From DAOUCV01 sp034432095 (lineage in GTDB: Bacteria; Chloroflexota; Dehalococcoidia; Dehalococcoidales; UBA2162): a stretch of DNA of 19,860 bases. The stretch is from the NCBI GenBank assembly GCA_034432095.1, contig DAOUCV010000031.1, positions 1-19,860 on the forward strand. Direction: 5' to 3'. The notes beneath the pieces are model-generated. The model saw only the letters and a list, made by a program, of their open reading frames with translations. It ran no database searches and was not told where the DNA came from. Position numbers and translations under genes: made by a program. Below, piece by piece: positions 6,254-14,869 of this stretch; positions within the stretch are counted from its first letter, which is position 1; each line of letters begins with the position of its first letter.

Positions 6254-8995
6254 GTGTTCAAATTTCTGGGCAGTCTTATTGATTCTAATGAAAAACAACT
6301 TCAGCGCTTACTGCCTCTGGTAGATGAGATAAATGAGCTTGAGCCCGAGTTTGCGCGACTCAGCGATGCCGAACTTCGCGCTAAGACCGATGAGTTCAAG
6401 GCTCGGCTGCAAGCTGGCAGTTCTCTTGATGAGCTTTTGCCCGAAGCCTTTGCCGCCGTCCGTGAAGCCGCCAAGCGGACTATAGGTCAGCGCCACTTTG
6501 ATGTCCAGCTAATGGGGGGCATTGTTCTTCACCAGGGCAAGATCGCCGAGATGAAGACCGGCGAGGGCAAAACCCTGGTGGCTACCCTCCCCCTCTACCT
6601 CAACTCCCTGACCGGTCAGGGCTGCCACCTGGTCACGGTTAACGACTATCTAGCTCGTCGGGACCCGTACTGGATGGGGCCTATCTATCACCTGCTCGGG
6701 GTGAGCGTGGCTAGCATCTATCCCCAGCAGACCCCGGACGAACATACCCCTGCCTGCCTCTATGACCCTACCTACGATTCCGGTAAGGAAAGCGACCCCT
6801 GGCGTCACTTCCGCCCCATTTCCCGGCAGGAAGCCTATAAGGCTGATATTACCTATGGCACCAGCAGCGAATTTGGCTTCGATTACCTGCGGGACAATAT
6901 GGTTGTAGACCTGGCCTACTGTGTACAGCGTCCCTTGAACTATGCCATTGTTGACGAAGTGGACAACCTGCTTATTGATGAGGCACGGACCCCGCTTATC
7001 ATCAGTGGTCCTGCCGAGCAGGCAGGTCAGGTCTACCAGGCTGTTGACGCCGTCGTGAGACGTATGAGCTTTAAGGTACTGCCTCATGAGCCAGTCACCT
7101 CTGAGGAGAAAGAGAAGGCTGCGCTTGAGGAAGGGCAATACGACTATATCGCCTACGAAAAGACCCGAAGTGTCAGGGAGACGGCTCGTGGGCAGGACAA
7201 ATTCGCCAGGGCTTTCGGTATGACAGCCAAAGACCTGTTCGGCGGGGAGGAGGGCGGAGAAGCCAGAAAGCTGACCTTTGAAGAAGAACGAACGCGTATC
7301 TATCTCCTCCGTGCTTTCCGTCAGGCAATGCTCGCCCATGCCCTCTACAGGAGAGACCGCGACTATGTGGTAAAAGATGGTCAGGTGATTATTGTTGACG
7401 AGTTCACCGGTCGGCTGATGTTTGGCCGCCGCTACTCAGAGGGGCTGCACCAGGCTATTGAAGCCAAGGAGCACGTCAAGATTCAGCGGGAAAGTATGAC
7501 CTTCGCTACCATCACCATCCAGAACTACTTCCGGATGTACCAAAAGCTGGCCGGTATGACCGGTACGGCAGCTACTGAGGCGGAGGAGTTCTACAAGATA
7601 TATAAACTTGATGTGGTGGTTATTCCCACCAATGAACCAATGATCCGCCAGGACTTCCCCGACCGCATTTACAAGGATGAAGAGTCTAAATTCAAGGCGG
7701 TGGTGCGGGAGATAGAGCAACTCTACAGGAAAAAACAACCGGTGCTGGTCGGCACCGTATCTATTGAGAAGTCAGAAAAGCTCAGTGAAATGCTGAAGAG
7801 AAAGGGAATACCGCACCAGGTGCTCAATGCCAAGTACCATGAGAAGGAGGCAGGCATCATCGCTCAGGCGGGGCGGCTTGGGAAGGTAACTGTCGCCACC
7901 AATATGGCGGGGCGTGGCGTTGATATTGTTCTGGGAGGAAACCCGGCCGGGAGGAGTGAACAGGAGTGGCAGGAGGAACACAATAAGGTGGTTGAGCTCG
8001 GGGGGCTCTTCGTTCTCGGCACCGAGCGTCATGAGGCAAGGCGGATTGACAACCAGCTCAGAGGTCGTTCCGGCAGACAGGGTGACCCGGGACAGTCCCG
8101 CTTCTATGTCTCCCTGGAGGATGACATTATGAAGCGCTTCGGTGGTGACCGAATCAAGGGCTTTATGGACTGGGCTGGTTTTGATGAGAATACTCCCATC
8201 GAGAATAAACTGCTTAATCGCTCCATTGAAAATGCTCAGGTAAGGGTAGAGGGCTACCACTTCGACATACGTAAACACCTGGTGGAATATGACGATGTGG
8301 TCAACCAGCAAAGAGAGCTTATCTATGGTGAGCGGCGGAAGATATTAAGTGGCGCCGACCTTAAAGCCAACATCCTCTCTATGGTCAGAGAAGAAATACA
8401 GGGTATCGTGTCTGCCCATATCCAGGACAGCCGTGGTGATGGCCGGGACATCAAGGGCTTAATTGACGATGTTACCACCATTATGCCCCTCCCCCCGGAG
8501 CTTAATGCTGGGGTTCTCTCCTCACTCAAGCCCCGAGAGATTGAACAGAGGTTAATTCAGCAGGCAGAGGCTCTATACCAGCAACGGGAGCAGGAAATGG
8601 GCTCGGAGAATATGCGGAAGCTGGAGCGACTGATAATGCTGCGCACTATGGACAGCCTTTGGATTGAGCACCTGACCAGAATGGAAGAGATGCGTCTGCA
8701 GGCTGGCTGGGAGAGCCTGCGTCAGGTGAAAGCGGTGGACGCCTACAAGAATAGAGGCTATGAGCAGTTTCAAATACTGCTGGATACCATCCGGCATGAC
8801 ATCACCCGTACCATATTCCATGTCACTCTTGCCAAAAGGGAAGCTTCCCAGCCAGCGCCGTCACCCATGGCTCAGGTCACCGCCGGCGCAGGTAGCAAGC
8901 AACGAAAACAAAAGGTCGCCGGCAAAAAGATAGGGCGCAACGACCCCTGCCCCTGCGGCTCAGGCAAAAAATACAAATACTGCCACGGGAGGTGA
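6254..8995 (+). CDS. secA: Preprotein translocase ATPase SecA
   Basis: Motor that drives unfolded secretory proteins through SecYEG at the inner face of the membrane. 913 residues. Walker A MKTGEGKT is at 100-107, DEVDNLLIDEARTPLI begins at 234 (most SecAs have S-I after DEVD), and MAGRGVDIVLGG lies in NBD2. GRSGRQGDPG is present, and the C-terminal zinc motif GRNDPCPCGSGKKYKYCH fills 894-911. NBD1 carries an extra loop of about 35 residues (158-193) between GVSVASI and YKADITYGT. The start is GTG with AGAGG about 6 nt upstream, at the end of prs. The stop codon sits within the ribosome site of the following restriction gene, so that accessory gene is placed to use secA transcription. Confidence 0.98.
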   Translation: MFKFLGSLIDSNEKQLQRLLPLVDEINELEPEFARLSDAELRAKTDEFKARLQAGSSLDELLPEAFAAVREAAKRTIGQRHFDVQLMGGIVLHQGKIAEMKTGEGKTLVATLPLYLNSLTGQGCHLVTVNDYLARRDPYWMGPIYHLLGVSVASIYPQQTPDEHTPACLYDPTYDSGKESDPWRHFRPISRQEAYKADITYGTSSEFGFDYLRDNMVVDLAYCVQRPLNYAIVDEVDNLLIDEARTPLIISGPAEQAGQVYQAVDAVVRRMSFKVLPHEPVTSEEKEKAALEEGQYDYIAYEKTRSVRETARGQDKFARAFGMTAKDLFGGEEGGEARKLTFEEERTRIYLLRAFRQAMLAHALYRRDRDYVVKDGQVIIVDEFTGRLMFGRRYSEGLHQAIEAKEHVKIQRESMTFATITIQNYFRMYQKLAGMTGTAATEAEEFYKIYKLDVVVIPTNEPMIRQDFPDRIYKDEESKFKAVVREIEQLYRKKQPVLVGTVSIEKSEKLSEMLKRKGIPHQVLNAKYHEKEAGIIAQAGRLGKVTVATNMAGRGVDIVLGGNPAGRSEQEWQEEHNKVVELGGLFVLGTERHEARRIDNQLRGRSGRQGDPGQSRFYVSLEDDIMKRFGGDRIKGFMDWAGFDENTPIENKLLNRSIENAQVRVEGYHFDIRKHLVEYDDVVNQQRELIYGERRKILSGADLKANILSMVREEIQGIVSAHIQDSRGDGRDIKGLIDDVTTIMPLPPELNAGVLSSLKPREIEQRLIQQAEALYQQREQEMGSENMRKLERLIMLRTMDSLWIEHLTRMEEMRLQAGWESLRQVKAVDAYKNRGYEQFQILLDTIRHDITRTIFHVTLAKREASQPAPSPMAQVTAGAGSKQRKQKVAGKKIGRNDPCPCGSGKKYKYCHGR

Positions 8996-9003
8996 AAAGA
9001 ACC

Positions 9004-9710
9004 ATGACTACAGACAAAGTAGCACAATCCCTTAAAACGTTAGGGGGAGCAGCTTTCGAGCGTATAGTGGCAAAAATACTTAATAGCTTTTTACAGAACG
9101 ATAATATAGTAGTTACACGCGCTAAGGAAACTGAGCTTAAAAAGTTTATCAGTGATAAGAAGAACCTATTTCAAATTATGGACTTTACACGAATACCTGT
9201 AAAACGTCGCTGTGACCAGAGTCAGCTTGAAGATTATCCTGACTTAGACTTGTTTGCTCTCATAAGACCTAGTCAATTTGGTCAACAATGGAGGCTATTA
9301 GCTATTATTAACTGCAAAGTATCTTTCCACGCTCGCCACACAGAAGCTGCTTTTTGGAGCTTACTAGATTAAGTTCCAACATACCGTTTGTGGTTGTTAC
9401 TGAAGATAGAGATATTTATAAACCAAAAGCAAGTGAGTTAGGTAAGTCATGTAAAGAGGCTACAGCGGCTCGCCGATTACTTGAAAGTTTTAGTGACAGA
9501 GTGTATTTAGTGAAAAGATACAAAAATGACAAAGACCCCAGACTAGACGCCGATATATCGCTCAAACGAGAAAACGTGGACAAAGGTAACAATTCTATAG
9601 TCTTTGACAGCCTCGCAATTCCAAATCATACCCAATATTGCCACAGTGTACGACCAATAGATGACTTGATTGATGACTTACGTTATTGGAAGGTGGAAAT
9701 TCCAAAATAG
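9004..9710 (+). pseudogene. Type II restriction endonuclease (BsaWI-like), frameshifted
   Basis: The reading frame from the ATG at 9004 (GGAGGTG 9 nt upstream) gives 122 residues, ending ...HTEAAFWSLLD at a TAA (9370-9372). The rest of the protein, RLSSNIPFVVVTEDRDIYKP and onward, continues in the next frame to 9710. One missing base at about 9355-9370 explains it; the repaired protein would be about 235 residues. DYPDLD (78-82) followed by CKVSFHARHTEAAFW (104-118) looks like a PD-(D/E)xK-type core of the kind I associate with BsaWI-family type II enzymes; that family name is from memory. The adjacent methyltransferase supports a restriction role. No classic slippery heptamer is seen, so programmed frameshifting is unlikely. 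The gene is AT-rich compared with secA, suggesting transfer. As written it should be inactive. Confidence 0.72.
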
Positions 9711-9723
9711 GAAGCCGATAATT

Positions 9724-10635
9724 ATGGAATTCTTAGACCGAATAATTTGCGGTGACTGCCTCGAAGTTATGAGTCAAATTCCAGATGAAACTGTTCATCT
9801 GGCAGTAACCTCGCCACCCTATAATTTGGGCATAGACTATGATAACCATGATGATAGTCTGGCTTATGACAGTTACTTAGAATGGATGAAAAAAGTCTGG
9901 ATAGAGACAAAGCGGGTGTTAGTCTCTGGAGGGAGATTTGCTCTTAACATTGCTCCCACCAGTATAAAGAACTTTAGACCTATTCATCACGATTTTTCAA
10001 ATCAGCTAAGAGAAATAGGCATGATAATGAGAACTGAGATAATCTGGTATAAGCAGACTATGGGACGCAGGACTGCGTGGGGAAGTTGGATGAGTCCATC
10101 AAATCCCCACATCGTGCCTTCTTGGGAATATGTCTTGGTCTTCTGCAAAGATTCTTGGACCCTAGACGGTAATAAGAAAGACAGAGACATAACAAATGAT
10201 GAGTTCATGAGATTTTCTGATGGCTTCTGGTATATACCGCCGGAGTCACAGCGCAGAGGACATCCTACCCCATTTCCTGAAATGCTGATATACAGGCTCA
10301 TTAAGTTTTATACTTACAAAGGTAATGTCGTATTAGATATGTTTGGAGGAACAGGAACAGTGGCGGTAGTAGCCCAAAAAACTGGCCGTCATTTTATTCA
10401 CATTGATATTTCACAGAAATATTGCCAAATAGCTGAGCAGAGACTGGAAACAGCAAGGATGCTTCAGGAATTGCCTTTATCCGTTGGAAGGACAGGCAAG
10501 AAGATTAAAATGGGCAAAAAGGAATTAGCAGAATACCAAATACCTGCTAGAAAAAGAAAGACAAAATTGGTTCCTCAAGCACAAATACTAGAAAAGAAGA
10601 CTAAATACAAGACTAAGAAAACAAAAAATACCTAA
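9724..10635 (+). CDS. DNA methyltransferase, beta class, probably N4-cytosine
   Basis: Modifies DNA with S-adenosylmethionine as donor, presumably protecting the site of the neighbouring restriction enzyme. 303 residues. The catalytic motif IV is TSPPYN (29-34), followed late in the protein by RRGHPTPFPEMLIYRLI (177-193) and the AdoMet motif DMFGGTGT (205-212). Motif IV before motif I defines the beta class (N4/N6 methylase family), and SPPY rather than DPPY favours cytosine N4, although N6-adenine cannot be excluded. A Lys-rich tail follows residue 258. The ATG at 9724 is preferred over the upstream in-frame codon at 9670 because AGGAAG (9709-9714) overlaps the restriction gene's stop at correct spacing. 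The frame is intact, so this may now be a solitary methylase. Confidence 0.9.
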   Translation: MEFLDRIICGDCLEVMSQIPDETVHLAVTSPPYNLGIDYDNHDDSLAYDSYLEWMKKVWIETKRVLVSGGRFALNIAPTSIKNFRPIHHDFSNQLREIGMIMRTEIIWYKQTMGRRTAWGSWMSPSNPHIVPSWEYVLVFCKDSWTLDGNKKDRDITNDEFMRFSDGFWYIPPESQRRGHPTPFPEMLIYRLIKFYTYKGNVVLDMFGGTGTVAVVAQKTGRHFIHIDISQKYCQIAEQRLETARMLQELPLSVGRTGKKIKMGKKELAEYQIPARKRKTKLVPQAQILEKKTKYKTKKTKNT

Positions 10636-10653
10636 GAGAGAAGAGGGGTGATT

Positions 10654-11205
10654 ATGGCGCAGTATAGATGCTTGAATTGCGGATATAGCGGGAACGAATT
10701 AATATACCAGTTTAACGACTATACCTATTGTGTTGCTTCAAATGAGGAAGAGCCTGAATATGTTGATGATTGCCCTGATTGGGTGACTGATAGAGGACTC
10801 GGGGATGCCGAAATTGGTGAGCCAGTCAGATGCCCCAAGTGTCGCGCTTGGGGAGTATACCAATTTGAAAAATCGGGTAGATGCCAGCTAGAATTAAATC
10901 CTATGACCAACACTGAAATTGCTAAAATCTTTCAGGATATTGCTGACCTTCTCAAAATAAAGAAGGACAATATCTTCAAAATCAGGGCTTATGAGAAGGT
11001 AGCCAAGTCCATTCAAGAACTGCCGGTTGAGGTGGAGCAGCTGGTCAGGGAGAATAGATTAAGGGAAATCCCGGGGGTGGGGGAGGCGATTGCCAAGAAG
11101 ATTACCGAAATGGTGAATACCGGGCGCCTTCAGTTCTACGAGAGGCTCAAGGCAGAAGCCGCCAAGGATGGAGGAGGTGAGGTTAATAAACAATCCCGAA
11201 CTTAA
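10654..11205 (+). CDS. Zinc-ribbon protein fused to Pol X-like helix-hairpin-helix domain
   Basis: Small protein of 183 residues in two parts. Residues 1-80 carry C6-x2-C9 and C60-x2-C63, a likely zinc ribbon, in an acidic, Tyr-rich context I do not recognise. Residues 84-168 begin MTNTEIAKIFQDIADLL and resemble the N-terminal 8-kDa/HhH domain of bacterial DNA polymerase X, including the hairpin IPGVGEAIAKKI (139-150). No polymerase palm follows, so this is not a working polymerase; DNA binding is the most I would infer. The ATG at 10654 has GAGGGGTG just upstream, and 18 nt separate it from the methylase stop. Base composition rises from AT-rich to about 55% GC near 11000, inside the HhH part, which hints at a junction. 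An internal ATG at 10903 could start the HhH part alone but lacks a ribosome site. Confidence 0.7.
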   Translation: MAQYRCLNCGYSGNELIYQFNDYTYCVASNEEEPEYVDDCPDWVTDRGLGDAEIGEPVRCPKCRAWGVYQFEKSGRCQLELNPMTNTEIAKIFQDIADLLKIKKDNIFKIRAYEKVAKSIQELPVEVEQLVRENRLREIPGVGEAIAKKITEMVNTGRLQFYERLKAEAAKDGGGEVNKQSRT

Positions 11206-11908
11206 CAACCAGTTAACCCCAGCAGGTAACGCTGAGGCAATAAAACATCTGGAGCGGGCAATCGCCGAGGGTAAGCACTGGTACCTCGCCCTGCTTGAGG
11301 CAATTGGACTGTGCAATACCGCCAAGGAGACCCTTAACGGGCATACCTATAATTACCTTATCGATGGCGAAGCCTTCGACTGGCTCTTACTGGCGGAGCG
11401 CCTCTGCCAGGCAGTTGATGGCCTGTTGCCTGACGATGAGAAGACCGCCCTGCTTTTCCATGGTGAGCCACCGCTCAACCTACCCAAAGAGAAATTCAAG
11501 GAGCTTATCGGCAGCACTAAATATCACCAGTATCTTAACTACTTTTACGGCGTTACCGTGGAGGAGGCTCTGGTGCTGGCGGTAGAAGAAGAGGTACGCA
11601 AGGAAAGGTGGTCTTCAGGCTACTTGAGGGAGCACGACATTATTATTAATGAGGCTTACCGGCGAATCTACGGTGCCACCAGAGCTGTATTGCTCAGACG
11701 CTTCAGACAGGAGAAGGGCTACCGTCAGCTCAAGTCTATCAGCCTGACCGAGCTAAAGGAATTCACCTACTGGCTATTCAAGCACCGGCTGAAGCAGTCG
11801 GACAAGGCAAAAGTAGCCAGTGATACCAAGAAGGCACTGGACTGGTTGAAGAATAAAGGTCTCTCACGGCGTTTAGATAGGCGTGAGCTTGAGCTGGAAT
11901 CTACCTGA
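11168..11908 (+). CDS. Conserved-looking hypothetical protein, mostly helical
   Basis: 246 residues of unknown function. The composition is rich in Leu, Glu, Lys and Arg, and long amphipathic stretches suggest an all-helical soluble protein; there is no signal peptide, membrane segment or cysteine motif. KHWYLALLEAIGL (about 36-48) and EAFDWLLLAERLCQ (about 68-81) are distinctive, and the last 70 residues are strongly basic (KHRLKQSDKAKVASDTKKAL). Codon use and GC resemble the housekeeping genes rather than the preceding restriction block. It overlaps the previous gene by 38 nt, the ATG at 11168 having only a weak AAGG before it, and its stop overlaps the valS stop on the other strand by 8 nt. 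Length and composition support a real gene, but I cannot name it. Confidence 0.8.
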   Translation: MEEVRLINNPELNNQLTPAGNAEAIKHLERAIAEGKHWYLALLEAIGLCNTAKETLNGHTYNYLIDGEAFDWLLLAERLCQAVDGLLPDDEKTALLFHGEPPLNLPKEKFKELIGSTKYHQYLNYFYGVTVEEALVLAVEEEVRKERWSSGYLREHDIIINEAYRRIYGATRAVLLRRFRQEKGYRQLKSISLTELKEFTYWLFKHRLKQSDKAKVASDTKKALDWLKNKGLSRRLDRRELELEST

Positions 11909-14567
11909 GGACTTGCTGCCTTAGCCTCTTTAATCTATCAGTTAAGGCATCGCACTTCTGCCGTTCCTTCTCAATGACCGAGGCTGGCGCCTTGGACAGA
12001 AAGTCCTTGTCCTTTAGTCTGGCTTCAAGACGAGCAAGTTCAGCTTCGCTTCGTTCTATCTCCTGCTCCAGCCGTTTTCTCTCGGCTTCCCGGTCAACCA
12101 TGCTCTCCATAGGTATGGTGACTTCCGTCTCCGTCAGCAATAGGACCAGGTTATTTTCGCCTGCCTTACTCTTCTCCCGGGTATCCATAATCGTGACCGG
12201 CCTTACCCTGGCCAGAGTCCCGATAGCCTGAGAATAGGGAGTAATAGCCAATGTCAGCTTGCCGCCATAGACCTGTGCCTCAATCCACCTGGAGCTTTCC
12301 ACATTATACTGAGCCCGGGCATTGCGGATAGACCGTATTATTTCGATTACCGACTCCATAACTCGCTCTGCCTCAGGGTCAACCGCCCTACTATCAGCCT
12401 CAGGATAAGGAGCTACCATTATGGACTCACTCTCGTGCCAGCCAGAAGGCAGGCGGCGCTTCAAGTTCTGCCATAGCTCTTCGGTAATGAAAGGCATATA
12501 GGGATGCAGTAACCGTAGCGAGGTCTCCAGCACATGAACCAGCACGGGGACAGGAGACAATGCCCCTTCGCTAACCGAACGCAGGCGAATCTTGGCCAGC
12601 TCAATATACCAGTCACAGAACTCGCCCCACAGGAAATCATAGATTTGCCTTTGAGCTTCAGCAAACTGGAAGTCTTCCAGCAATCTGGTAACGCTGGCAA
12701 TAGTTCGGTTCAACCGACTAAGAATCCACCGGTCTTCTGTCGGCAACGAATCCCGCTGGATTACCATACTCTCTTCACCATCTATACTTCTGACAACAAA
12801 ACGGGTGGCATTCCACAGTTTATTGGCAAAGTTGCGACCAGCTTCCAGCTTAGCCGTAGAGAGCTTGCTGTCAATCCCCGGGGACGTACCGGTGATGACG
12901 GCGAAGCGCAGGGCATCAGCGCCATATTGTTCCAGGGTATCAATCGGATTAACTACGTTGCCCCTGACCCGGCTCATCTTAACTCCCCTCTCATCCCGTA
13001 TCAGACCGTGGAGGTAGACAGTACGGAAGGGGATATCCCCGGTATCCTCAAGACCCATCATGATCATCCTGGCTACCCAGAAGAAAAGGATGTCATAGCC
13101 GGTTTCCATTACCGAGGTCGGGTAGAAATAGCGCAGGTCATCGGTATCGCCCGGCCAGCCCAGGGTCGAGTGAGTTACCAGTGCCGAGCTAAACCAGGTG
13201 TCCAGAACATCCGGGTCCTGCTCTATTCTGGCTGAGCCACAATGGCTACAGGCTTTGGCGTCATCAACGCTCGCCGTTAGTCCACCGCAGTCCTGGCAGT
13301 ACCAGACTGGAATGCGGTGTCCCCACCAGAGCTGACGGCTGATACACCAGTCGCGAATATTCTCCATCCAGTTGAGATAGACTTTAGTAAAGAAGTCAGG
13401 AACAATCTTGATACGCCCATCAACGATGGCATCTATCGCCGGTCCAGCCAGCGGTTTAATATTAACAAACCACTGTTTGCTGGCTAAAGGTTCAACAATC
13501 GTCTGACATCGGTCGCAGTGTCCTACCGAGTGGGTATAAGGCTCAACCTTTTCCAGAAGCCCGTCCCTTTCCAGGTCAGCCAGTATGGCTTCTCGGCACT
13601 TAAAGCGGTCGAGACCTTTATAGGGTCCAGCATTCTCATTCATAGTAGCATCTGAATTCAGGATGTTTATCAGTGGCAGACCCTGCCGCTGAGCCACTTC
13701 AAAGTCCACCGGGTCGTGAGCCGGGGTAATCTTTACCGCTCCGGTACCAAAAGCCGGGTCAACAGCCTCATCAGCGATAATCGGTATTTCCCGCTTGATT
13801 GCAGGCAATATAACCTTCTTGCCCACCATAGCCTTGAAGCGCTTGTCTTCAGGATTGACCGCCACCGCCGTATCGCCGAGAATCGTTTCAGGGCGGGTGG
13901 TGGCGACGGTGATAAAGCCATCACCTTCCACCAGAGGGTAACGGACATACCACAGATGCCCGCTTACATCTTTATGCTCTGTTTCAAGGTCGGAGAGGGC
14001 AGTAGCACAGCGAGGGCACCAGTTGATAATGCGTTCTCCCCTGTAGATTAAACCCTTATTATATAGATTGACAAAGGCGGTACGCACTGCCCGGCTTGGT
14101 CCCTCGTCCAGGGTAAAATACTCACGACTCCAGTCACAGGAGGCGCCCAGTCGATGGTGCTGCTCGGTAATAGTCTGACGGGTGCTTTTTGCCCACTGCC
14201 ACATTCTCTCCAGAAACTTATCCCTGCCCAACTGGTGCCTGTCCAGTCCCTCTTCAGCCAGCATTCGCTCCACCACCACCTGCGCCGCTATGCCAGCATG
14301 GTCGGTTCCGGGCAACCATAGCGCCGAATCGCCCTTCATCCGGTGCCAGCGGGTCATAATATCCTGCAGCGTATCAACCAGGACATGCCCGATATGGAGC
14401 TCGCCAGTAACATTGGGCAGGGGCAGGATGATGACAAAGGGCTTCTTTTTGGGGTCTATCTCAGCCCGGAAATAGCCCTTCTCCAGCCAGAATTTATACC
14501 ACTTCTGCTCAACCTTACCCGGCTCATACGCTTTGGGCATTTCATCTTTTGTTGGTGCTTCTGCCAT
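11901..14567 (-). CDS. valS: Valyl-tRNA synthetase
   Basis: Charges tRNA-Val with valine, class I synthetase, cytoplasmic. 888 residues. The HIGH signature is exact at 58-61 (PNVTGELHIGH). The editing domain includes TTRPETILGDTAVAV (223-237) and the HDPVDFE region (284-290). There are four CxxC pairs (184/187, 351/354, 424/427 and 440/443), probably binding zinc. The second signature reads KMSRV (530-534) where KMSKS is usual. The last ~75 residues form the Val-type coiled-coil tail that contacts the tRNA. The ATG at 14567 has AAAGGGA 5 nt upstream. I see no T-box leader in the upstream 375 bases. The gene ends convergently on the hypothetical gene with an 8-bp overlap. Confidence 0.98.
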   Translation of the reverse strand: MAEAPTKDEMPKAYEPGKVEQKWYKFWLEKGYFRAEIDPKKKPFVIILPLPNVTGELHIGHVLVDTLQDIMTRWHRMKGDSALWLPGTDHAGIAAQVVVERMLAEEGLDRHQLGRDKFLERMWQWAKSTRQTITEQHHRLGASCDWSREYFTLDEGPSRAVRTAFVNLYNKGLIYRGERIINWCPRCATALSDLETEHKDVSGHLWYVRYPLVEGDGFITVATTRPETILGDTAVAVNPEDKRFKAMVGKKVILPAIKREIPIIADEAVDPAFGTGAVKITPAHDPVDFEVAQRQGLPLINILNSDATMNENAGPYKGLDRFKCREAILADLERDGLLEKVEPYTHSVGHCDRCQTIVEPLASKQWFVNIKPLAGPAIDAIVDGRIKIVPDFFTKVYLNWMENIRDWCISRQLWWGHRIPVWYCQDCGGLTASVDDAKACSHCGSARIEQDPDVLDTWFSSALVTHSTLGWPGDTDDLRYFYPTSVMETGYDILFFWVARMIMMGLEDTGDIPFRTVYLHGLIRDERGVKMSRVRGNVVNPIDTLEQYGADALRFAVITGTSPGIDSKLSTAKLEAGRNFANKLWNATRFVVRSIDGEESMVIQRDSLPTEDRWILSRLNRTIASVTRLLEDFQFAEAQRQIYDFLWGEFCDWYIELAKIRLRSVSEGALSPVPVLVHVLETSLRLLHPYMPFITEELWQNLKRRLPSGWHESESIMVAPYPEADSRAVDPEAERVMESVIEIIRSIRNARAQYNVESSRWIEAQVYGGKLTLAITPYSQAIGTLARVRPVTIMDTREKSKAGENNLVLLLTETEVTIPMESMVDREAERKRLEQEIERSEAELARLEARLKDKDFLSKAPASVIEKERQKCDALTDRLKRLRQQVLR

Positions 14568-14636
14568 AATTCCCTTTCTGTATTTTTTTGTTTAACCTCT
14601 CCACCTTATTTGTCTTACTAATCCTATCCCCTTAAT

Positions 14637-14700
14637 CCCCTTCCCCTTGACAAGGGGAAGGGGAAACTTTAATTAAAGAGTCTCTCCCTTTCCCTTAGTT
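14637..14700 (+). repeat. Two-hairpin intergenic repeat, copy D
   Basis: Perfect 12-bp arms CCCCTTCCCCTT (14637-14648) and AAGGGGAAGGGG (14652-14663) with a GAC loop, preceded by CCTATCCCCTTAAT. The spacer AAACTTTAATTAAAGAG follows, as in other copies, but the second hairpin is degenerate. Confidence 0.75.
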
Positions 14701-14869
14701 CCCTCTTCTATTAATTGTTCCCTCTTTTTCTAGGCTAGAGGATACCGTTGGGCAAGATGGTATCGTATCTTAAACTCTTAATATCCACCCATCTTTCGAG
14801 GTGAAGGTAAGCTCAAAAAGAGCCTCCGACTTCTTACCCTACATTCCCCCTGCCCTTTCCAAATGACTA

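Noticed and set aside
6650..7339. 229-residue minus-strand open frame opposite secA
   Set aside because: Lies wholly antisense to conserved SecA NBD1 coding sequence and has no recognisable motif or ribosome site.
9351..9357. T5GG as a possible programmed frameshift site in the restriction gene
   Set aside because: Does not fit the X-XXY-YYZ pattern in the zero frame, and no downstream stem or pseudoknot is evident; a simple mutation is more likely.
12534..13235. 233-residue plus-strand open frame opposite valS
   Set aside because: Antisense to the conserved catalytic and anticodon-binding regions of valS; long open shadow frames are common here because of codon bias.
14735..14800. GATACC...AAGATGGTATCG resembling a T-box motif near valS
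   Set aside because: It is on the plus strand, opposite to valS, has no specifier loop or stem I, and is followed by no aminoacyl-tRNA-related gene.
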